A stretch of DNA of 8,817 nt from SHYG01 sp041485445 (GTDB lineage: Bacteria > Chloroflexota > Dehalococcoidia > Lucifugimonadales > UBA3495), in NCBI GenBank assembly GCA_041485445.1, contig JBGPJN010000124.1, forward strand, positions 1 through 8,817, given 5' to 3'. Below the pieces are notes generated by a model. That model ran no database searches. It was given only the letters and a program-made list of their open reading frames with translations, and had not been told where the DNA came from. Shown piece after piece: positions 4,747 to 8,817 of the stretch; position 1 is the stretch's first letter; the number at the start of each line of letters is the position of its first letter. Made by a program: the position numbers and the translations under genes.

Positions 4747-5577
4747 TCAGCCCAGAATCGCCAGCACTGACCGGACCAGGAAGACGCCGCCGATGCCGGC
4801 TGGCACGCCGAAGGCCAGAAGCCTAGCACCCTGGCGAACCGCTGGAAACCCTAGAAGCAGAGAGACAAACCGGGTTGCCGGTGAGTACCAGATACCGGCC
4901 ATTGCGTAGAGCACCACCCCCACCGCTACGACTGGGACCGCCACGAATATCCCAACAACACCTCCACCTAACAGCGGGAGCAGCAGCACTGCTGGAGCCA
5001 CCGCATATGGGTACCAGTACCTGCGGCGACGGAGTTCGATGACCCGCGGAAGGCAGCCATCTAGCCAGGTCGCGGCCGTGGCCGTAGCGACCCCGAACAA
5101 GACGAACAATAACGCGAACATGGTGACGTTCAGTCCCGGCGACCCCAGTTCAACGAAGTCTCGATTCCCGCTGTTGATGATACCGGCGCCAAAAACCGCC
5201 AACAGCAGCACGCCGAAGAGTAGTCCTCTGGCGAAAGATCGGCCTGGGAGCCAAGCCCGGATGATCCCATAAAGGAGACCGCCCAGGATTCCGGGAGCAA
5301 GTCCCGCAAAGATAACGAGTTCTAAGGTGCCTTGCCCGGTGATTTCTCCAACGACATTGCCGTTCTCGGTGAGCCTCCCGGCAATCTCCTCTCCTCCCAC
5401 CAAGGCCGAGATGCGCATAACTATCCGTGAGCCGAAGCCCCCCACCAGCACCCCTGCTGGCATTCCGGCCAACAGGCCCACACATACGGCCCGGCCCGCC
5501 GCTAAGAAGTGCGTCTTCAGCGCATCTCGGGGCCTCTGGAGCCTGCCGTCTAGACCGTTAGGCTCGTTCATTTTCAT
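4747..5577 (-). CDS. Polytopic membrane protein of unknown function
   Basis: A 276-residue protein with roughly seven predicted membrane segments, at about 28-50, 86-107, 116-135, 150-172, 188-205, 206-228 and 252-274. A soluble, Arg/Asp-containing N-terminus of about 25 residues precedes them. A conserved-looking polar block, GRLTENGNVVGEITGQGT (67-84), lies between segments 1 and 2, and a basic loop, ELRRRRYW (181-188), precedes segment 5. No signal peptidase site or enzyme motif is seen, and I do not recognise a named family. ATG 5577 is the longest start; M3 (5571) is an alternative, and neither has a good ribosome binding site. Two sampled lines run about 55-60% G+C against 77% in one sampled permease line, with mixed codon endings, which suggests a different origin or weak expression. 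It converges on the permease and diverges from trpD. Confidence 0.65.
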   Translation of the reverse strand: MKMNEPNGLDGRLQRPRDALKTHFLAAGRAVCVGLLAGMPAGVLVGGFGSRIVMRISALVGGEEIAGRLTENGNVVGEITGQGTLELVIFAGLAPGILGGLLYGIIRAWLPGRSFARGLLFGVLLLAVFGAGIINSGNRDFVELGSPGLNVTMFALLFVLFGVATATAATWLDGCLPRVIELRRRRYWYPYAVAPAVLLLPLLGGGVVGIFVAVPVVAVGVVLYAMAGIWYSPATRFVSLLLGFPAVRQGARLLAFGVPAGIGGVFLVRSVLAILG

Positions 5578-5735
5578 CGTTCACTTGGTATCTGCCGCCG
5601 GGAATCGGCCCGCAAGCCTCTGCGCCAGAGTCTACCACATGGGATGTCAGCCACCAGATTGCCGATATAATCCCCGGTTCGTCGGTAGAGTACCCCGCGC
5701 AGCGCCGCCAGTCCAACGTAGCTGACACCCCCCGG
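5578..5735. other. Divergent spacer between membrane protein and trpD promoter
   Basis: No gene is seen here. TATAAT occurs exactly at 5666-5671 on the plus strand, but no -35-like hexamer stands 16-18 nt before it. On the minus strand the same region gives TTATAT, also without a -35. The promoter of the minus-strand gene is therefore not resolved. Confidence 0.3.
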
Positions 5736-5757
5736 TTTACAGGGAGATAGGGTAAAC
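5735..5757. promoter_or_regulatory. Inverted repeat overlapping the trpD -35 box (possible operator)
   Basis: GTTTAC (5735-5740) and GTAAAC (5752-5757) are perfect inverted half-sites separated by 11 nt. The left half shares bases with the -35 hexamer, and the right half lies in the promoter spacer. A repressor bound here would block polymerase. No regulator gene is identified, so this is a structural inference. Confidence 0.35.
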
Positions 5758-5765
5758 TACATAAT
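5736..5765 (+). promoter_or_regulatory. Sigma-70-like promoter of the trp segment
   Basis: TTTACA (5736-5741, 5 of 6 to TTGACA) and CATAAT (5760-5765, 5 of 6 to TATAAT) are separated by 18 nt. Transcription would start near 5772, leaving a leader of about 40 nt before ATG 5813. That is too short for a leader-peptide attenuator or a T-box, so control would be at initiation. It is the best promoter match in the window. Confidence 0.6.
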
Positions 5766-5812
5766 AAGCTATAAGCTTCGGAATCTGGTTGGTCAGAGAG
5801 GAAAGCCGGGAA

Positions 5813-6838
5813 ATGATCCGGGAAGCCATCGTTGCGACGGTGTCGGGCCGCTCCCTCAGCCAGGAGGAGGCCGCCGCCGTGATGCGGGAGATCATGGAGG
5901 GGCAGGCCACCCCGGCCCAGCTGGGGGCCTTCCTCACCGCCCTGCACCTGAAGGGGGAGACCCCCGCGGAGATTGCCGGCATGGCCGCGGTAATGCGGGA
6001 GAAGGCGCTGCGGGTCAATGTCCCCGGCCCGCTGGTGGACACCTGCGGCACCGGCGGCGATGGCCAGGGCAGCTTCAACATTTCCACCGCCGCGGCCTTC
6101 GTCGCCGCCGCCGCCGGGCTGAAGGTGGCCAAGCACGGCAACCGGGCGGCCTCGGGCGCCTGCGGCAGCGCCGACGTGCTGGAGGCCCTGGGGGTGAAGA
6201 TCGACCTGCCCCCGGCGGGGGTGGAGCGCTGCATCCGCGAGGTGGGCATGGGGTTCATGTTCGCCCCGGTGTTCCACCCGGCCATGCGCCACGCCGCTCC
6301 GGTGCGAAGGGAGATTGGCATCCGCACCGTGTTCAACATCCTGGGGCCCCTGACCAACCCGGCCCAAGCCCAGCACCAGCTGGTGGGCGTGGCCTACCCC
6401 CACCTGACCCGCCCCATGGCCGAGGTGCTGCGGCTGCTGGGGGTCCGCCACGCCATTGTGGCCCACGGCGAGGACGGGTTGGACGAGCTGACCCTCTCCG
6501 GCGCCACCAGCGGCTGGGAGGTGCACGATGGCGCGGTGCATCCCTGGTCCGTGCCCATCGAGGCCACCGGCCTGCCCAGGACCCCCACCGCGGCCTTCAA
6601 GGGCGGCAGCAAGGAGGAGAACGCCGCCACCATGCGCCGGCTGTTCCAGGGGGAGCCGGGCGCCATCCGCAACGTGGTGCTGCTGAACAGCGGCGCGGTG
6701 CTGCTGGTGGGGGACCGGGTGACCAACCTGCGCCAGGGCATTGCGCTGGCGGCCGAAGTCATTGATAGCGGCGCGGCGCTGCAGACCCTGGAAGCCCTGG
6801 TGGCGCTGAGCCAGCGGTTGGGCCAAGATCTGGCGTGA
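5813..6838 (+). CDS. trpD: Anthranilate phosphoribosyltransferase
   Basis: Transfers phosphoribose from PRPP to anthranilate, the second dedicated step of cytoplasmic tryptophan synthesis. The 341-residue length is normal for TrpD. Diagnostic motifs are present in order: the N-terminal helical segment SLSQEEAAAVM, the glycine-rich PRPP-binding CGTGGDG (78-84), NIST (89-92), KHGNRAASGACGSAD (107-121), HPAMRHAAPVRREIGIRT (155-172), LGPLTNP (177-183) and the metal-binding DE pair in GLDELTLSG (222-230). ATG 5813 is used because homologues begin with a comparable 'MI.EA' helix and a purine-rich AGAGGA lies upstream. The TTG at 5789 would add eight residues with no support. It follows its own promoter and is not preceded by trpE or trpG here, so anthranilate synthase must be encoded elsewhere. 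The 217-bp gap to the next gene holds repeat copy B. Confidence 0.96.
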   Translation: MIREAIVATVSGRSLSQEEAAAVMREIMEGQATPAQLGAFLTALHLKGETPAEIAGMAAVMREKALRVNVPGPLVDTCGTGGDGQGSFNISTAAAFVAAAAGLKVAKHGNRAASGACGSADVLEALGVKIDLPPAGVERCIREVGMGFMFAPVFHPAMRHAAPVRREIGIRTVFNILGPLTNPAQAQHQLVGVAYPHLTRPMAEVLRLLGVRHAIVAHGEDGLDELTLSGATSGWEVHDGAVHPWSVPIEATGLPRTPTAAFKGGSKEENAATMRRLFQGEPGAIRNVVLLNSGAVLLVGDRVTNLRQGIALAAEVIDSGAALQTLEALVALSQRLGQDLA

Positions 6839-6869
6839 AGCCTGCATGAAAGTTGATAACCCTTGGATA

Positions 6870-6938
6870 AATCTCTTAACTTGGGCTGACGAAATGCCCC
6901 CTTCGCCCCCCTTTTGAAAAGGGGGGTTGGGGGGATTT
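6870..6938 (-). repeat. Composite inverted repeat, copy B (inverted relative to copy A)
   Basis: AATCTCTTAACT (6870-6881), GCTGACGAAAT (6885-6895) and a perfect hairpin of CCCCCCTTTT (6906-6915) with AAAAGGGGGG (6917-6926), then a further G-run to 6938. Its reverse complement follows the block order of copy A at 2041-2096. It interrupts the trpD-reductase spacer. No U-tract follows the hairpin on the plus strand, so it is not read as a trpD terminator, but it could attenuate read-through. Confidence 0.65.
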
Positions 6939-7055
6939 GTGCCTCACATCTGAGCAAGGCTCGGTCAAAGGGGAAGAGGTCAGGCTACCCTAGACGCCAC
7001 CATTCTCGACCCAATTCAGGCAGAGCACTGCCAGGATCACGCAGGGAGGCAGGTT

Positions 7056-7991
7056 ATGCGCATCGCGGTCATGGGCGCCGGCGGCACCGGCGGGTACTTC
7101 GGCGGACTCCTGGCCCGGGCCGGCGAGGACGTAACCTTCATCGCCCGCGGCGCCCACCTGGAGGCGATGCGGGCCCGCGGCCTCACGGTGAAGTCGGGGG
7201 GGCGCTCCGGCGACTTTACGATTCCGGTGCAGGCCACCGGCGACCCCCGCGGCATGGCAGCGGTGGACCTGGTCCTCTTCTGCGTAAAGACCTACGATAC
7301 GGACAGTGCCGCCCAGCTAATCCAGCCCATCGTCGGCCCAAACACGGTGGTGTTCTCCATCCAGAACGGCATCGACAACGATCAGCGCATCGGCAAAGTC
7401 CTGGGCCCCAAGAGCGTCATGTGCGCCGTGGCCCAAATCTTCTCCTCGGTGGAGGCGCCGGGGGTCATCGCCCACCGGTCCGGGGCGCTGGCCAAGATCA
7501 CCCTGGGTGAGCTGGATGGGGCGGCCAGCCCGCGGGTGCACCGCCTCTTGGCGGCGTTCCAGCGCGCGGGCATCGACGCGGCCCAGTCGCCCGACATCCG
7601 GCTGGCGCTGTGGGAGAAGTTCCTGGGCATCTGCGGCAACAGCGGGGTGCTGTCCCTAACCCGCCTGCCCATGGGGCCCATGCTGGCGTGCCCCGAGACC
7701 AAGACCTTTTTCCGCGATACTCTGGCCGAGGTGCGGTCGGTGGGGGTGGCCAGTGGCGTTGCCCTGGCCGCGGACGCGGTGGACCGGTGGATGGCCTTCT
7801 GCGCCACCCTGGCGCCGGGGCTGCGCAGCTCCATGGCCAACGACCTGAACGCCGGCCGCCGCATGGAGCTGGACTCCCTGAACGGCACGGTGGTCCGGCT
7901 GGGCTGCGAGCTGGGCGTTCCCACCCCGTGCAACTCCGCCATCTACGCCGCCCTGAAGCCCTACGTAAATGGCGCTCCGGTGCTGCCCTAG
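7056..7991 (+). CDS. Ketopantoate reductase-family protein (2-dehydropantoate 2-reductase)
   Basis: A 311-residue cytoplasmic NAD(P)H-dependent reductase of the PanE/ApbA family. The Rossmann motif GAGGTGGYFGG is at 7-17, the family CVK motif at 76-78 and QNGID at 103-107. The catalytic lysine lies in LWEKFL (K188, matching E. coli PanE K176). The C-terminal signature is SSMANDLNAGRRMELDSLNG (258-277), with E271 at the catalytic glutamate position, followed by GVPTP. All expected catalytic positions are present. PanE reduces ketopantoate to pantoate for CoA synthesis, but the family is broad and many paralogues act on other 2-oxo acids, so no gene symbol is given. GGGAGG (7044-7049) stands 6 nt before the ATG. 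The gene lies between trpD and trpC, and its stop codon directly abuts the trpC start, implying co-translation. Confidence 0.88.
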   Translation: MRIAVMGAGGTGGYFGGLLARAGEDVTFIARGAHLEAMRARGLTVKSGGRSGDFTIPVQATGDPRGMAAVDLVLFCVKTYDTDSAAQLIQPIVGPNTVVFSIQNGIDNDQRIGKVLGPKSVMCAVAQIFSSVEAPGVIAHRSGALAKITLGELDGAASPRVHRLLAAFQRAGIDAAQSPDIRLALWEKFLGICGNSGVLSLTRLPMGPMLACPETKTFFRDTLAEVRSVGVASGVALAADAVDRWMAFCATLAPGLRSSMANDLNAGRRMELDSLNGTVVRLGCELGVPTPCNSAIYAALKPYVNGAPVLP

Positions 7992-8816
7992 ATGCCTAGC
8001 ATCCTGGACCGGATAGTGGCGGAGAAGCGTCAGGAGCTGGCGCGCCAGAAGAAGCTGGCGTCTCTGGAGGCCCTCCAGGAGCGCATCGCCGGCCAGGCCG
8101 CGCCGCTGGACTTGGTCGCCGCCATACAAGGCCCGCCGGTGCGGCTCATCGCCGAGGTGAAGAAGGCCTCGCCATCCCGCGGCCTGCTGTGCCCCGACTT
8201 CGACCCGGTGCGCCTGGCGGGCATCTACGCCGCCAACGGCGCGGCGGCCATCTCGGTGCTCACCGACCCCCGGTTCCAGGGGGAGCTGGAGCACATCGTG
8301 CAGATCAAGCAGTCGGGGGCGTCCCGGCGCGCCCCGGTGCTGCGCAAGGACTTCATTTTTGACCCCTACCAGGTGTACGAGGCCCGGTCCGCCGGGGCCG
8401 ATGCGCTGCTGCTTATCGTGGCCATCCTTACGCCGGCGCAGCTGGCCGGGCTGCTGGAGCTGAGCCGCCGGCTGGGCATGGCCTGCCTGGTGGAGGTGCA
8501 CAACTCGGCGGAGCTCACCGCCGCCCTGGACGCCGGCGCCCAGGTCATCGGCATCAACAACCGGGACCTGCACACCTTCACCACCGACCTGGCGGTGACC
8601 GAGGGGCTGGCCCCGCGGGTGCCCCCGGGCAAGGTCATGGTCAGCGAGAGCGGCATCAGCACGCCCGCCCACCTGCGACGCCTGTCCCGGCTGGGGGTGA
8701 ACGCGGCGCTGGTGGGCGAGGCCCTGGTGACCGCTGGCGATATCGCCGGCAAGGTGCGGGAGCTGGCGGGCGGCGGTCTCTCTGTGGATAAGGGGGGCGA
8801 CGGGGGAGACGGATGA
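7992..8816 (+). CDS. trpC: Indole-3-glycerol phosphate synthase
   Basis: Closes the ring of CdRP to give indole-3-glycerol phosphate, the step before tryptophan synthase. It is 274 residues with a (beta/alpha)8 fold. Catalytic residues named by analogy to the Sulfolobus enzyme are all present: E55 and K57 in IAEVKKASPSRG, K119 in LRKDF, E168 in LVEVHN, N189 in GINNRDL, and E219-S220 in VSESGI. The start codon is the base after the reductase TAG and has no clear Shine-Dalgarno sequence, so translation probably depends on reinitiation from the upstream gene. The last eight residues (KGGDGGDG) form a low-complexity tail beyond the usual fold. The stop codon overlaps a downstream ATG (ATGA at 8813-8816), suggesting that the operon continues. 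Confidence 0.96.
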   Translation: MPSILDRIVAEKRQELARQKKLASLEALQERIAGQAAPLDLVAAIQGPPVRLIAEVKKASPSRGLLCPDFDPVRLAGIYAANGAAAISVLTDPRFQGELEHIVQIKQSGASRRAPVLRKDFIFDPYQVYEARSAGADALLLIVAILTPAQLAGLLELSRRLGMACLVEVHNSAELTAALDAGAQVIGINNRDLHTFTTDLAVTEGLAPRVPPGKVMVSESGISTPAHLRRLSRLGVNAALVGEALVTAGDIAGKVRELAGGGLSVDKGGDGGDG

Positions 8817-8817
8817 C
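8813..8817 (+). CDS. Probable start of the next operon gene (partial, possibly trpF)
   Basis: The trpC stop overlaps an ATG at 8813, preceded by a purine-rich GGGGGAGACGG that could act as a ribosome binding site. Only five bases are in the window, so no protein can be read. trpF often follows trpC in bacterial trp operons; that identity is inference from gene order only. Confidence 0.3.

Noticed and set aside
5666..5671. Exact TATAAT as a trpD promoter
   Set aside because: No -35-like hexamer at 16-18 nt; the TTTACA/CATAAT pair at 5736-5765 is better on both hexamers and closer to the gene.
5789..5812. TTG start for trpD eight codons upstream
   Set aside because: No ribosome binding site precedes it, and TrpD proteins typically start at the helix opened by ATG 5813.
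5558..6847. 429-residue minus-strand open frame opposite trpD
   Set aside because: Its translation is His/Gly/Gln-rich low complexity, and it lies opposite a fully supported trpD. It is an antisense shadow. The same applies to the minus-strand frames 3407-4291 and 7656-8672.
6853..6881. TTGATA followed by TTAACT as a promoter for the reductase gene
   Set aside because: The -10 matches at only 3 of 6, part of it lies in repeat copy B, and it would give a leader of about 170 nt. Co-transcription from the trpD promoter is simpler.
6906..6926. C6T4/A4G6 hairpin as the trpD terminator
   Set aside because: It is followed by a G-run instead of a U-tract, and the same block occurs at another spacer as part of a repeat.

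Overview
This is a GC-rich bacterial chromosomal fragment. Protein-coding stretches sampled by eye run at about 70-77% G+C with strong CTG/GCC/GGC codon preference; spacers and one gene are lower. The likely source is an uncultivated Chloroflexota lineage such as a Dehalococcoidia- or SAR202-like bacterium. That placement is inferred from a FlaH/KaiC-like ATPase, a zinc-ribbon/helix-turn-helix protein and dispersed 'GTAGGGGC...GCCCCTAC' palindromes, and there is no rRNA or marker gene here to prove it.

Layout. Positions 1-303 are a dense cluster of palindromic repeats. Next is a minus-strand zinc-ribbon/HTH gene (391-807) with a clear intrinsic terminator (310-343). It diverges from a plus-strand FlaH/KaiC-type P-loop ATPase (1208-1969). 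A spacer with one copy of a composite inverted repeat (2041-2096) precedes a crotonase-superfamily gene (2212-2985). A second repeat cluster (3017-3297) then runs into the start of a DASS/SLC13-type anion permease gene (3281-4711). Convergent to the permease is a minus-strand polytopic membrane protein of unknown function (4747-5577) with visibly lower GC. Divergent from that, and behind a good sigma-70-like promoter at 5736-5765, is a tryptophan-biosynthesis segment. It holds trpD (5813-6838), a spacer with the second, inverted copy of the composite repeat (6870-6938), a ketopantoate-reductase-family gene (7056-7991), and trpC (7992-8816), which begins at the base after the reductase stop codon. 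An ATGA overlap at 8813 suggests another coupled gene just past the window, plausibly trpF.

How the genes work together. TrpD and TrpC catalyse anthranilate phosphoribosylation and indole-3-glycerol phosphate formation. The reductase between them belongs by family to pantothenate synthesis, so its place in a trp unit is unexpected. The other genes look like independent units separated by repeat-bearing spacers.

The most unusual material is non-coding. A family of nested palindromic elements (131-292, 3107-3227 and an 'empty' unit at 3235-3297) shares 14-bp terminal arms, AGGGCyGTTTCATT and its complement. Two of the three share inner boundary octamers around different cores. One arm overlaps the 5' end of the permease gene. 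No CRISPR array, tRNA, rRNA, transposase or integrase gene was seen.
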